A program made the translations under genes and the position numbers. Positions 47,232-59,001 of a stretch of DNA of 64,000 nt are shown piece by piece. Where the stretch lies: the NCBI RefSeq assembly GCF_022539665.2, contig NC_081333.1:372001-436000 (forward strand), written 5' to 3'. The notes beneath the pieces are model-generated. The model made no database searches. It had not been told where the DNA came from and was given only the letters and a program-made list of their open reading frames with translations. This stretch comes from Daphnia carinata. Lineage: Eukaryota > Arthropoda > Branchiopoda > Diplostraca > Daphniidae. Within the stretch, counting starts at the first letter, position 1. The number at the start of each line of letters is the position of its first letter.

Positions 47232-48759
47232 TTGGATGTTATTTAGACCACTACGAGCAATAAAGCTTTTAATCAGATACAATACATCTTCTAAGAACAA
47301 AGTTATCTAGTGTGCTACCTCAATGCAATATCTCGCTTTTGATGCGTTTCCCAACACATCCTTAAACAACTGAAGAGCAGAATAGCTTTCATATCTTTCT
47401 GCTACAATTTATAGTATCATTTTGGATCATCGGATGGTGACCAGACATAAACACCTTCTCGGTTGGCGGTAATATATCACGCGATGTTGGACAAAAGTAA
47501 TAATTTATCCGGAAAGTAAAAGAAATATCAGTAGCTCATACGAAAAGCTGCTTAAAGCGACAAATACCTTTCCACAAATTAATGTGATGAATTGGTTATA
47601 TTCTTCACAAATCAAATTCGAATAGCATCCAATATTTTTCAGTGTAGCCATTCCTTGGCAGTTTCTGTACCTAACAATGAAAATCCAATGTTAGCCACAA
47701 AATAAAAAATGATCGTTTGTTTCAACTTACGCTGTGAGGTGGGGTAACTTTGGTAAAAACCTGAAATCTACAGAATTGTAGTGCAATTTCACTTGAGCAA
47801 ATCATCTTTCAAATGTAAAATTCAGGCTCATGGGTGTTTGGCTTAAAATTCAGCAATACAAAGGCATGGTTCTTCCCTATAGGCTCCTTGAGAGTAGTAC
47901 CAAATAAGACTAAGCAATTTCATCAGAAAATATTCTTTGGATAAAACAGATCAACCTACATTAAGATATGAAAAGGGTTAGTGTCAAGCAACGAGCCAAC
48001 GAAACACTTATTTCATTGATAACAACCGCAAACCAAAAATGTGAACAATCCAGTAATGGTAAGTCGTACTTATAAAGAGTGTCGCCCACGTTCTTTCTGT
48101 ATTTTTTTCTTTTCTTTTGTTTTGTTTCGTTTTTTTTCCCTCCATTTCTTTCTTTCTCTTGCACAGAATTTAACAGTTGAAGAACCTTATCTGCTTGGCA
48201 GCAATCGAAGACGAGCTGCATTGTTTGCTGTGGCGGCCATGTTGCTCTGACGATAATGGGTCAACCGCTGGCATGTTGACTTTGATAAATAGGGGAATAG
48301 AAATCAGTTGTGGCATTAACGTTTCACTCCACGTGTGATGAGTTCAAAAGATGAATTCATCACAGGATTTTTCCCACCACATCACTAGGCATCAATCACA
48401 TCGGGGTCGGTGTTGACGAGGAAGGGTTAACAGACTCGTAACGATACTTACTCTAAAAACTGCGCGGGAGATACTGCGAAAGAGGAAGTGAAGATTAGCT
48501 TGGGGCTACTACGTTGCGTAACATACAAAAAGCGATGGTTAGAATATAACTTTTCTAGCAACTGAAGACACTTTACACCATTAATAATAATGAGCAAAAA
48601 TGAAATCAACTTCAATCGGCTTCTAAACTTATAGAAGCAATAATGCAAATGCTCATTGTACACTTACTTGCCCCTCGAACTGGCAACACTTTCCAAAGCA
48701 TTTTTGTAAAAATTTTTTAAAAATAACCTTTGGGCCCTGGACGTACCCAGAGTTACTAG
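47232..48759. other. Intergenic, no gene seen
   Basis: No supported coding region. A long pyrimidine run lies at 48101-48162. Short open frames on both strands lack domains and splice context. Confidence 0.5.
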
Positions 48760-48818
48760 TATATATATATTGGTATATATATAGTACTCAGTATAGATAT
48801 ATCATATATATATATATC
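48760..48818. repeat. AT microsatellite cluster
   Basis: Interrupted (TA)n tracts: TATATATATATTGG, TATATATATAG, then CATATATATATATAT. Confidence 0.8.
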
Positions 48819-48845
48819 GTTGCTAAATGCAAAAAAAAAATTTTT

Positions 48846-48925
48846 AGATAATACAAAAATAGAGATTCGAACCCAAGAAATCAGCACGGCACGCGCGAAC
48901 TATTCCTCAGCGCTAATGCTCTCTT
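48846..48925 (-). pseudogene. tRNA-like sequence 6
   Basis: On the minus strand TAGCGCTGAGGAATAG is A-box-like and TTGGGTTCGAATC is a near-perfect B box, with GTGCCGTGCTGATTTC between. It has no clear acceptor stem. It lies head-to-head with tRNA-like sequence 7. Confidence 0.4.
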
Positions 48926-48984
48926 GCACTACTACATGTATGCCTATTTGAATAGGTGGCATCCGAAGCAAAATTTGGTTGGGA

Positions 48985-49061
48985 TGTGCGGTCCTGGCAC
49001 AGTGGTTATCACCCACGCTTTGTAATCTGAAGTCCTCGGGTTCAAGTCCCGCCACCGCCAA
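48985..49061 (+). pseudogene. tRNA-like sequence 7, resembling tRNA-Thr(TGT), probable SINE head
   Basis: TGGCACAGTGGTTATC (A box) and CTCGGGTTCAAGTCCC (B box) flank CGCTTTGTAATC, whose loop would read TGT. Five acceptor pairs (GCGGT with ACCGC) are present, but the anticodon stem is broken. A C-rich run and short direct repeats follow directly, as in tRNA-derived SINEs. Confidence 0.5.
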
Positions 49062-49130
49062 TTTCCGGCAATTTCCCTCCCTCCCCTCCCACCACCCTCC
49101 CTCCCACCCACCCCTCCAATACATCATTCA

Positions 49131-49210
49131 AGACTCGCAAGATTCTTCATCACATCGGATTCGCAAGATTCTTCATCTCGTCGAATCACGCAAGATTCTA
49201 CATACATCGG
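49131..49210 (+). repeat. Three imperfect ~26-bp tandem repeats
   Basis: Units share TCGCAAGATTCTTCAT or CACGCAAGATTCTACAT, each followed by a CATCGG or CGTCG end. They sit just after the C-rich run (49068-49118), downstream of the tRNA-like head, and may be the SINE body. Confidence 0.6.
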
Positions 49211-49429
49211 ACATCATCTACCTCAAGAAAGAAGAAGAAGAAAGAAGAGCCATGCCTACTATAAAGGGGCAAAAATGGCAGAATAAAAATTACACACACA
49301 CACATATACACATACACCACTCACGACACGTATACAGACGTTTCACATCGATCTGTAGTACCGTTCACTACACGTTAAAGATCGACCCACAAACTGAGGT
49401 AGAGAAGAGGTGATCGTGGAACGTAGGTT

Positions 49430-52400
49430 GTTCGTAGGTCTCCCCATGGCCTGAAAGACGGTTCATGGATGCAGGCAGCTTATCATCGGGATATGTGACC
49501 CTCTTCGATACCAAAGTTTTTGTTTTCCTTACCGTGTCCAGTGTACAATAATTCGACATGGCGCCTTTATCATCTTCATTGATTCACGGCTTTATCGATA
49601 TTTAAAGCTACATCGTCTGCTTCAAAAAGAGGCCCATCTGCTCTTTTTGAAAGACTAGTCTTCGGGAATGGTTAACTCACTTTTCTTTTCCCACTTAACT
49701 TTTCCCCCTTTTCCCAACGAAGATCTAACATTGTAACATTGCAAAGTACCACGAAAACGTCGTTTTCTTCATTTTTGTTACAAGATGGAGCGATTCTATG
49801 GTGCCCGTAGAAGTAAAAAAGATGACTTCCATGCCAATTTCTGTTATTAATGCATATTAAACTATTGTATTCCTAGAAGTGAGTTTTCGAAATTGTAAGC
49901 AAAGGATGTCTACTTATTCAGGCTTTTAGATGAAATCATCTTTAACGTATCCTTCCCTCTGTGCAGGAACCAGCCTTTCCAACTGTTGGGCAACTCATAG
50001 CAAGAAAAATAGGAAAAAAACCAAATGAGGGGTTTTCCCGATGAGTTATCGACTTCTTGACACCTCGTGAAGACAGACAAGTAAGTGAATAGTTGTGAAA
50101 GTCATCTTGAAATGTTCCCCGCCATTTGCTCATTTTCACACGAACTTCTACCACAATCGTTTGCCTAGCTCAATTTCCTTCGTTAATGATCTCGGGTTTC
50201 ACTCTGTCAGATTCCTTCCCCTGCAGCTGTTCGCGGTTGCATAATACCAGCCTCTTGAGTGGGTGTGGGAAAAAAAAAATTGCTTTTTTAGCCACTATCC
50301 AAGAACGTATACAAGACAATGAGCGATCCAAGCGGGCACTTGTCTTAGCCCCCGTCGCGTTTTGCATACGACATTATAGAATTTTCATGTTGATATCCCA
50401 GCCGCTGTGTAGAAGCAAAAAAACCGCAAGCATTATCTACCCCATTTGCATATCTAATCTGTTGGGTGATGGGCTTAGACAGCGGGACAAACCATGCGGG
50501 CGTAGCTCGCCAATCAGACGCGCTGTCGCCTTTCGTCAGCGTTTCTTTTAATTCTCTTTTCTTTATGCAGGTCTTTCTGACGTGTCATCTCGAGAGAGAG
50601 TCTTTGTCACTGAAACGAACAATGTCTGAATGACAACGGCGTCTACATGTGAATTATTCTCAAGGTAAAAAACTGAGCTTGTGACAACATGTTAAACGCA
50701 GTTCTTGCAGATGATGATTGGTCGTCTGCTTGATCATTGCATATTTAGGCGTAGTTATGCAGACGACGTTTATGGGACATTGGTTTCAGCAACTCAGCGA
50801 TGCGTCCACCTTTATCCGGTTAAAACCGAAATGTGAAAGTTTAACAATTTGCAATATCCAATTCCATATTGCACAAAGAATTATTTTTAAATTGTGGGAG
50901 GGTTAACCAAATGTCCTTCAGTTAATTTGAATTGTCAGAGGTCAAGGGTCTCGCAGTTGGATAGATGAGCACATCCGGTTCTCTGTTGTGTTTAACGACT
51001 TGCACGATTCTCCATTGTCTATGGCACAAACGAGGAATGACTGCTATTGTTCCAGGTTTTTCCCCCCTATTTTTGTTTCCATTCACGATGTGCCGAAATC
51101 CGGGGCCACCATTTGCGAAACTGTTTTGAATATGAGCGCATGGCCTTGGCAGGATGATCCAAAAGAATAACAGGAATATACGCCATTTTCTCTTTCCACA
51201 CAGTTTGTCGCAGGCTATTCCACCTGGCCTTCGATACGAATTTCAATTATGCAATGGAGCATATCTTTGGAGTACGTGTTCCAGTCGGGGGACCTTCGAT
51301 TTATTATCCTGTGACCAAAGGACCGTCTCATGATGCATTGAAAAGGTTGCAGACGACACATCCGCTAAATACCTACGTGGCTCTTTTGCTTTACCTGTAT
51401 GCAAATGAATGTAGGGCCTACGTGATGGATGGACGCATTTCGCCGCAAGACTTGCATTCTCTTTCGCAAGAGATGCCGATGGATCAGTGGCGCCATGTTT
51501 TAAGTGCACCCCTCTTTGTATCGACGGTTCTAATTTTAGTTTGAACGATAATTATTTCGGTTTACCTCAGGACACTGATAGTCGTCCAGCACAAAGTTTA
51601 ATTCAATTCCAGGAAAATGGGAATTCAAGTGAAACAGACCGTGCCAATCTGCTGGATAGAAAAAAACGTCTGCGGAGCATTCGTTCAAAGTCACCTTGAA
51701 AGACATAAAGTGGAACAGAGCGCAAGAATTTTCTTTTTCGACGTTCGTTTGCCAATGATAATGAGATGATTAGAATGTTGGCACGTTTCTTGATTATTCA
51801 CCACTCGTTTATTTGAAAGAGAGTCAACAGGGTCAACTGCAATTGTTAGACGAGGAGGGGTTGCACATTGACGTAGAGCCCATTTCCAGTGTATGATGGT
51901 GTCTCGTCATTGAGAAAAAGAAAAATTATGGCCGGCGTGCCAGCCCCGTAGTGTGTATTAGCACGCCAACAGTCGATCAGCTGATTCGATTTTTTAAAGG
52001 TTTGCAAGAGCCTAGGGAAGAATAACAAATGATGATGATAATCTTCAGACGATCGATGCGTGCATCCCTTATTTGCGATTTGAACACTACGTACGCTAAA
52101 GGTATATATTTGCATATCGTGCTATGCAAATGACGCGGAGATCGCGGACAAGTTTTTCCGTTGCGTACGTGCAGAAGGTTTTCGATCGGTCGTACTGTTT
52201 TCCTATTTAAAAGAAAGCGGTTAGCTAAAAGTTTGCTTTTGCGTATAGCACTTGCAAATACGGGGCGCACCGATAAGCGGCGAACAACGGTGTGTCAACA
52301 CCCGACTGATAACGTCGGCAAAATGCGTTTGTTCAATGGACTTTACGTACTTTGTTTCAAAGAGCATCGCCAGCATTATACCTTTAATTCAACCTAAATC

Positions 52401-52430
52401 CCCGTTTTGTTGTTATCCATTTCCTCCTTT
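49430..52430. other. Long stretch without a supported gene
   Basis: I see no recognisable domain on either strand. The best open frame is plus 51254-51544 (96 codons, MEHIFGVRVPVGGPSIYYP...), but it shows no splice context, promoter or family resemblance, and the opposite strand is equally open there. Confidence 0.4.
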
Positions 52431-52448
52431 TTTTTCTGTTATTGGTCC

Positions 52449-52484
52449 TATAAAAGTGCGACAGTGGCGCACTGTGTCAGTTGT
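52449..52484 (+). promoter_or_regulatory. Core promoter: TATA box plus initiator
   Basis: TATAAAAG at 52449-52456 is followed ~30 bases later by TCAGTT (52477-52482), the arthropod initiator, and 50 bases later by an ATG. Confidence 0.65.
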
Positions 52485-52531
52485 GTCCGTCAACCGTTCA
52501 AGTACAGCTGCTCAGCGTTTAAAAGACAAAC

Positions 52532-52785
52532 ATGTCCATTATGCGTGCACGTACTGTACGACCTAACAAGCAGGTATGTAAATTCCCCATTTGCGGCTGA
52601 TTTTGTTTTCAACCGCATGTTTTTTATTCACACAAAAATTCTAAACCGCATCTCATTTATTTTGTGTGTGTGAACGTTATTTAATTTCTCAATATTAGGA
52701 ACGCAATTTCACCTTGACGGCGGTTATTTGGTGGATGATTCCAGCGTCCGTCGTCTGCGGGATGCTTCACCCTGCATGTGCGTGA
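52532..52785 (+). CDS. Tiny two-exon gene, 42-residue hydrophobic peptide
   Basis: Exon 52532-52573 (MSIMRARTVRPNKQ) ends at CAG|GTATGT. Exon 52699-52785, after AATATTAG, continues in phase 0 as ERNFTLTAVIWWMIPASVV...HPACA and stops. An AATAAA lies at 52797-52802, 11 bases after the stop. A TATA box and initiator precede it at proper spacing. The basic start followed by one hydrophobic stretch fits a signal anchor or a secreted peptide. I do not recognise a family. The complete gene architecture is the main support. Confidence 0.45.
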
Positions 52786-52796
52786 CCTCGAAATTA

Positions 52797-52802
52797 AATA
52801 AA
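52797..52802 (+). terminator. Poly(A) signal of the tiny gene
   Basis: AATAAA closely follows the TGA at 52783-52785. Confidence 0.5.
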
Positions 52803-53600
52803 ACTCTCCATTTTTTATTAACGACTATAAGAAAAAATGATGTAATATAAATGTTGATGTAAGAGTATAATAATAACAGGCTAACGATGAGCTGACGATT
52901 AAAAAAAATCAGTGGACTTGCGTTACGGCGGGCGGCAGCAGACGAATGCGCTGGACGAGAGGACGGCCTCCACCGTGATGACGATCGATGACGCAACCGT
53001 ATCGTTCCTCTTCAAAGTGAAACTGTTTCCGTTCCGGTTGAAAACGGCGCTGGACGAGTCGACGGCGAGAGGCAATTTGGGTACGGCGCCAGAGACGGGC
53101 ATCGTTGCCTTCGGCATTGACCTCGGACTACCAGGCGCAGTGGGCGGAGTCGGATACGGACATCAAATGCCAATCGAATCTTTATCTATTTCATCGGTTA
53201 GCATTCACGCCAAATCTCTTTCCAATAGTATCGAAAATGGTCTTAAAGAGTATTATAGATTTTAATTCAATCATACGTTCATATACGTCAGGAGATGATA
53301 TATACTAGAAAGTGAGTTAGGAATACAATTTTATCTGAAATGATTTATTGCTATTTTTTTTTTTGTACCAATTCCAAAAATGACGTTTAAAAAATTTAGA
53401 ATTTTTCCCCAATTTCGTTTCGCTATAATTCCGACACCGGTGAAAAGATCGAAAGTTCAACACGCGTTAAGATTTGGCCAGCAAATTGCAGAGTTCAGGA
53501 CATTGTTCGTGTAATGATTGCACCTACCGACCAACCAAAAATAAAATTAATAAAAGAAAATTCAATGGATTATGCAAAACGATTAGAAAGGAAAAAAATT
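52803..53600. other. Partly GC-rich stretch, coding status unclear
   Basis: Plus 52912-53265 is open for 117 codons and is GC-rich (MDLRYGGRQQTNALDER...). It has no domain, and parts of the opposite strand are also open. It could be a further exon of the tiny gene or of an unseen neighbour, but no splice model stays in frame. Confidence 0.3.
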
Positions 53601-53624
53601 GTAATTCTTACCATAGCAAGTGTT

Positions 53625-53970
53625 TTACCACCGGTATCCGCGGTAGACTTCACGTGATTCGCCGGAATGATTCTCAATCGAGTCGTAATAGTATTGCTGG
53701 ACAGCTGCTGGACGATTCCATCCGCGGTTGGCATTGTAGGGGTTGTACGAGTTGTAAGTATTGCGACTGTACACGGGAGCGCTGGGCCTGTAACGAGCGA
53801 CGGGCACGACGTTGCGATAATAGTAAGTACCCTGAGCCTGGGCACCGCTATCCATCAACATCACGGTCATGACACAGGCAACGAGCTAAAAATATTCAAA
53901 TGAATTTTTTTTAAATGAAAGAAGAGATTTTAAAATGTTATTTACATACCATGCAAGAGTAGAGAGACAT
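53625..53970 (-). CDS. Small secreted protein, YYYR/RPAAV family, member A
   Basis: Exon 1 (53970-53950) encodes MSLYSCM and ends ATG|GTATGT. Exon 2 (53885-53625) starts after TTTTTAG and reads LVACVMTVMLMDSGAQAQGT, then TYYYRNVV, WNRPAAVQQYYYDSIE, ESREVYRGYRW and stop: 93 residues, joined in phase 0. The signal peptide spans the intron and likely ends after AQAQ. The mature part is low-complexity, rich in Y, N and R. Two similar genes lie at 56.4 and 59.0 kb on the same strand. The function is unknown; a cuticular or glandular secreted role would be an inference. A donor-like ATG|GTAAGA follows the stop by 13 bases. Confidence 0.75.
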
Positions 53971-54009
53971 GTTGAAGGAAGTTAGTTCGCACTGGAAGGC
54001 ACACTGGGA

Positions 54010-54044
54010 ATGTCTTTCATCGTGCCACGGTTCCAGTTTTTATA
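54010..54044 (-). promoter_or_regulatory. Core promoter of secreted-protein gene A
   Basis: TATAAAAA on the minus strand (54044-54037) lies ~70 bases upstream of the ATG, with a CATTCC/CCAGTG initiator-like region about 30-38 bases downstream of it. Confidence 0.55.
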
Positions 54045-56400
54045 GGGAACGGATGGCATAGACAATATAACAAGTTTGCTTCATGACGTGCTATAATATC
54101 CTTGAAAATGAATACTTTTGAGGTTAGACTCTTCTGTGGGTGGTGGAATTCGATGGACGAGCTCCTCTCCTTTTTTTTTTGGGCTCCTTCGTTTCCGTGA
54201 TGCACTTTTTTTTGTTGTAATTGCTACTCTATCCCAAACGCCCTCACGAACCGGGGAAAAACATAATTTTTTTTGTGCCTTTGGAAAACCCGCATGAATA
54301 TGCAGCCGCATCAGGAGGATGTTTTTCGTGATAGGAGAAGTTTGTTATCAAAGTAAAGCTGAGTAGGTGGAAGAAGATAGGGTACGCCCCCTTTTTTTTT
54401 TCATATGATTAGTTCATTGAAATACACAGGTGTTCAATTAGGATCTAGAAATGGCTTTATGAATTTTATTTCTTACTACCCGTGTTACAGCCGATTTATC
54501 TTTTAAAACTATGCAACTTACGTAAGTCATTCCGGGTTATCCGGGGCTAGCTGAAAAGAGGTATTTGAAAATGATACACATTAATGTCTTCCATGAATGT
54601 CCATGTTCTTTTTGTTTTTGACCTTGGATTCTGTTTCATGGTTTTTGCAGGTGAGATTGTTCCACATGAATGGAGATCGGGTACGTAACAATAACTTGAT
54701 GTTCAATTCAAGCGCTTCACTAAGTATTATTGCACCATGAATACATTCACCGAAATCTCCTTGGATTTTGAGTTTAAAGCATTTTTGCAATCGACATTCG
54801 ATTGATGAGTCAGGTATGCGTGCATAGGGGCTGCGATGATTAGCTGTATACAGGTTCAGACTTGAAAGTCAGTGGCATTGAAACGAATATATGGGGGGAT
54901 GCTATTAATTTTTTCTAATTCTATTGATGTCTTGTTTACTGCATCTCTATCCTCTACATTATCGCTAAATACATTCGATAATGATGACACGACGCAAAAA
55001 TTTTGGGCACGATTCATCTTCATGGCCAAAAAAAAATCAAGAGTTCATATTGATATGCTATAAATCCTCTCTAATTTAAAAATGCTTAACAAAAAAAAAA
55101 GTGGTAAGGTATTCCAAGGTAAACGAGGGAAATTCTTTTTTTATGAATAAAATGGCAAGTTCCGCCACCATCATGCGCCCTGTTTGTGATTGACATCTGA
55201 AACTGATGTGGCAATCCTTAAACAGAATAAAAAAGAGGATGTCCACGTTTAGCATCGTACCAAACATGGACATCTTCTTCAACGTTGCATACGTTAAGTT
55301 CACTGACAGATTAGCCGCTTGTCACACACGGCATTCCTCTAATTCGGCGTCACGGTTGGTCTGCGTATCACGTAGAAAGTTTGCCACTTTCTTATGCATA
55401 TACAAAAGGAATGTCGATTTTACTTTTGCTTTCGAAAGAAAATCTGAAGAAGAAGAGTCCCTCTCTTCCTCCCTCTTGTTCTTGGTGGTTCTATTCTTGA
55501 CAGTCTAACTGATGAATGGCCCGGTTATACGTCTCTCTTTTTAACATGCCCTTTTTTATATTTTTCAAGACTTGTGTTCGTTTCATGGAGAACATCTTTA
55601 TATGGCCTTTCGTAGTGTACTATACAATGCGAGCCTCCACGTTTCGCATAATTATAGACCTTTTGACCTTAACTTGGCCTCGTCTTGAAGACCAACAAGT
55701 CAGCTCCTAGTCCTCATTATTTTTCTTTTTTGGTTTGAAGGCTGAATGAGTGCACTCAAAACATCCGCTCTATATACTCGTTATGCGTAGGTATGAAACA
55801 ATGAGACAGGTGTTTATTCTAGAGGGCCGTATCGAAAGGCTCTTCGTTCAGTTTTTAGAGCAGTCTTGATAAACAATGATATTTTACCTTTTGGCAAAAG
55901 GGCGAGTCATGCGGTACTTGACGTAATGAGTCTTTGATGCATATGCGCCATTAAAACGTCGATCGAATTCAATGCTATTGTCTAGATTTAGATAAACGGT
56001 GTATATTATTATTATACAATGATTACAAAATACAACTGGCAGAATGACATCAAAACACTGGAGTTTTGAAAAACATTATTTTATCCACTGAAAAATTTCG
56101 TTTTCTTTTTATAATTTCCTCCAAAAAAACATGGGTGCGCAGGTGATCGCCGTGCCCGTATATATTTTTCCAGCGTTTTTGAAGTTCCCCAAGCAAAACT
56201 ACACGTTCCAGTGTCGGGCTATTAGGTGTATGTAATTGCGTTTGGCCCCTGCGATGACCTGTCGACCAACAAAAACAAAAAAAAAAACAAAAAGTGAAAG
56301 GTAAAAAGCGTCACGCAATTGAGAGGGGCGCATCACGTCAGGGGCACGATCCTTGTGCGCGTTTTCGTGTTCCAAACGGGGCCCACCTTTCTAAAGTGAA
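54045..56400. other. Intergenic, no gene seen
   Basis: No supported coding region. An imperfect palindrome (GATGTCCACGTTTAGCAT against its mirror ending ATGGACATC) lies at 55239-55275. Confidence 0.5.
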
Positions 56401-56415
56401 TGGGCCACTCACCTT

Positions 56416-57062
56416 TTAGTATCTGCGATACGGCGCCAAGAATCGTCTGTACACATCTTCGTCCGACTCGTCCGAATCCGAATGATAGTACGTCGTTTTC
56501 CTGCCCGTCTTGGCCGTCCTCCTGTAGACTTCGTCCGACTCACGAGAGTCTGACCCGTAGTAGTAGTAAGGCGACGTCGGTTTAATAACGGGCTGGATGG
56601 GTTTGTTGATCTTGGCGAATCTTCGATACACTTCGTCGGATTCATCGGACTCGATCGAATCGTATTTCCATTTGTATTGCGGCTTCACTGCTGCTGGGCG
56701 GTCCCAGCTGTTGGCGAACGGGTTGTAAGGTTTGATGAACGAGTTGAAGGATTTGAACGAATCGTCATCGATCGAGTTGATCGAGTGGATTGAATTCTTC
56801 TTGGCAGGGACGGTCTTGTAACGATTGGAAGATGGCCGATAGTAGTACGTGTCCTGCGCAGCCACGTAGTTATCCGTCACGACAACCACAGCGCAAACGA
56901 CGAGCTGTGATCAACCCCGCACAAAAAAAGAAATTAACATAAGAATTAGAAAATAGCGGACGCGATCAGAACAGAATGAAATGCAACTTTCACTTGTATG
57001 CACCCAAGACTTTTCTTTTTTTTTTTTTTTCTTTTGTTTACCATAAAAGAGCAGCGTAACAT
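56416..57062 (-). CDS. Small secreted protein, YYYR/RPAAV family, member B
   Basis: Exon 1 (57062-57042) encodes MLRCSFM and ends ATG|GTAAAC. Exon 2 (56904-56416) begins after GATCACAG and reads LVVCAVVVVTDNYVAAQDTY, then YYYRPSSNRYK, SWDRPAAVKPQYKWKYDSIE, three copies of an ESDEVYRR-type unit, and FLAPYRRY stop: 169 residues. The split signal peptide and the WxRPAAV-DSIE module match members A and C. The acidic/serine ESDE repeats alternate with R pairs, and most could be phosphorylated or cleaved at dibasic sites (inference). A strong donor (AAG|GTGAGT) follows the stop at once, so a 3' untranslated intron is possible. Confidence 0.75.
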
Positions 57063-57096
57063 TCTCTTGTTGTTATTCGTTCAAAATGTACTGATG

Positions 57097-57135
57097 GAAT
57101 GAACTCTCTGCTCTCGGTTGGCACTCTGTTTTATA
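57097..57135 (-). promoter_or_regulatory. Core promoter of secreted-protein gene B
   Basis: Minus-strand TATAAAA (57135-57129) and initiator TCATTC (57102-57097) are ~33 bases apart, and the ATG is 35 bases further on. Confidence 0.65.
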
Positions 57136-59000
57136 GGAAAGTGTGCTACGACGACGTGTCTACGGTTGTAGCACCAATCAACGATGGACCATCGTGCTCT
57201 TATATCCTTGGGCTATTGTTGTTGAGGCATCCCTCTCTCTTCTTTCTGCATTTTTGCTGATGTCGTTTTCTGAAAGGGCCTCACCTGTCCTTTGCGGAGA
57301 GCTCTTTGAGTCATCCGTGGCCATTGCGGCCTCAAGTCTTGTAGGTCCTTAGAGCTGGCCACCATGTGGCTCTATTCCCACAGTTTTAAACGCATCATTT
57401 TTGCATAACGAATTGATGCGTGTAATGAGAAAGAAAAAAAAAAAACGTTTTTGAAATTGTTGGTGCGTAATGGAAATTGTTTGTGGCGTTCCAAACAAAT
57501 GAGCTTTGCACTTTCATTCGTAGATTAGCGTGAAGGGCGCAATGACCCTCGCTTCAATTTGTTTTGATGACGAATGATGTTTTATTATGATTTATTTTTT
57601 GGAACAATATCAATCGTATTTTTGATTGGTCATATTGAAAGAAGACGCCGGCAATTGTCCCGAATTCAACGATTGCGTGCCAGCGAAAATCAACAAATAA
57701 AATTGACTGTTATAACAATCAATTTTCAAATTTAAACTGCGCAGCAGCGTGTCTACCTTCGCCCTTGGGCAATCACCCAGCTAAATTTCGTTTTGCATTT
57801 TATTTTCATCTGTCAATCAAAAAAAGAGAATCTCATTTGAGGGTTAATAGCAGTTCAAAATTCATTTCAATAGAAGATTCACTCGACATGTCCCTAGACA
57901 TTGTCTGTATGCAAATTCCTCATATTATAATAGAAACCTCACGAAAGCAAATTTTCTCAATGCAAAACTAACACAAAAGGATTTTTCCAATAATAATAAT
58001 AAAAAAAAGAGCTAAAAAAAAATTCCTTGTTGGGCATTTCAAGGTTCGACAGCGTGTCGTAAATGTCACTGTGCTTTAAAACCCGGTGTTATCAAAAAGA
58101 AGATGCCGGTACGTACCTCAAGAAAAACAAAAACTGCTCCTCACAATAGCAAGGGGCATTGCGAAATCTCACGGGTTCAAACCCACATACAAGCACGACA
58201 CGATTGTTCTCACAAACGCATTCATCTGAAATACACGTCGATACGTCCGTAACAGAGAATCCTATCTTCTACACTTTAGACAGGAGAACTGTTTAAAAAC
58301 TGTAGGGGATTTTTTTCATATTTCTTTTTAGAATGTAACCAAGAAAATGATGAAGGTCTTTCGTCATAAGTGGTGTATTATTATAGAACAGGTACAGCTG
58401 GCAAAACAAGGCAAAACAGATATCGGATGAATCTCGGGGATGTATTTCGAGAGAAACTTTCACTTTTTACTTAATAAAAAAACCTCTTTTTTACGTGAAA
58501 AGAGAGCTTTTGTACTTCGTGTTCACCGAGTTCCATGACCATATATTATTCACTGCTTAATTGCTTCGTCCTCCACAGTTATCGATCTCATTTCTGTTCT
58601 TTCTTCGTGGAGGAGGCCAGAATACAAAAAGGAAAACTTCTAACGTTTTTTTTTAAGGCGTCTTAGTTTATGTAATAAAACGACGCTACACACCTCAAAG
58701 AAGAAATCCTCTCTAATATCCCGCGATCAAACAAGAAAAAGAGAAAGGCGTACCATTCAAAAACTATTTTTTTTTTTGAGGAGGAGGAGGGAAATGAAGC
58801 GCATCGTTTGCCAGGTGTCAAAAAATGGCTGCCGCGCTCTCACGTTTCCCTTCCCTTCAAAGAATCCCAGATGCTGGAACATCCGTCTGATTCTCCTCTT
58901 TCAAAAAAAAAAAAAAAAAAAAAGAGTCTTCTAAAGAAAAGGGTAAACCCACCACGTACATAAAAAAATTTTTTTTAGAAAATAAAAAAAAAGGGGTCCG
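57136..59000. other. Intergenic, no gene seen
   Basis: No supported gene. A weak tRNA-like B box (GGGTTCAAACCC) lies near 58170-58181 without a convincing A box. A long A tract lies at 58903-58923. Confidence 0.5.
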
Positions 59001-59001
59001 A

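Noticed and set aside
49131-49210. CRISPR-like array
   Set aside because: Only three imperfect adjacent units without spacers, in a eukaryotic genome.
51254-51544. 96-codon frame MEHIFGVRV... as a gene
   Set aside because: Both strands are open, no family is recognised and no promoter or splice sites fit.
52923-53117. Minus frame MPKATMPVSG... as a fourth secreted-family gene
   Set aside because: It lacks the RPAAV/DSIE module, a signal peptide exon and a TATA box in the right place.
58133-58185. tRNA-like sequence with GGGTTCAAACCC
   Set aside because: The B box is good, but no convincing A box or stems; too weak to list.
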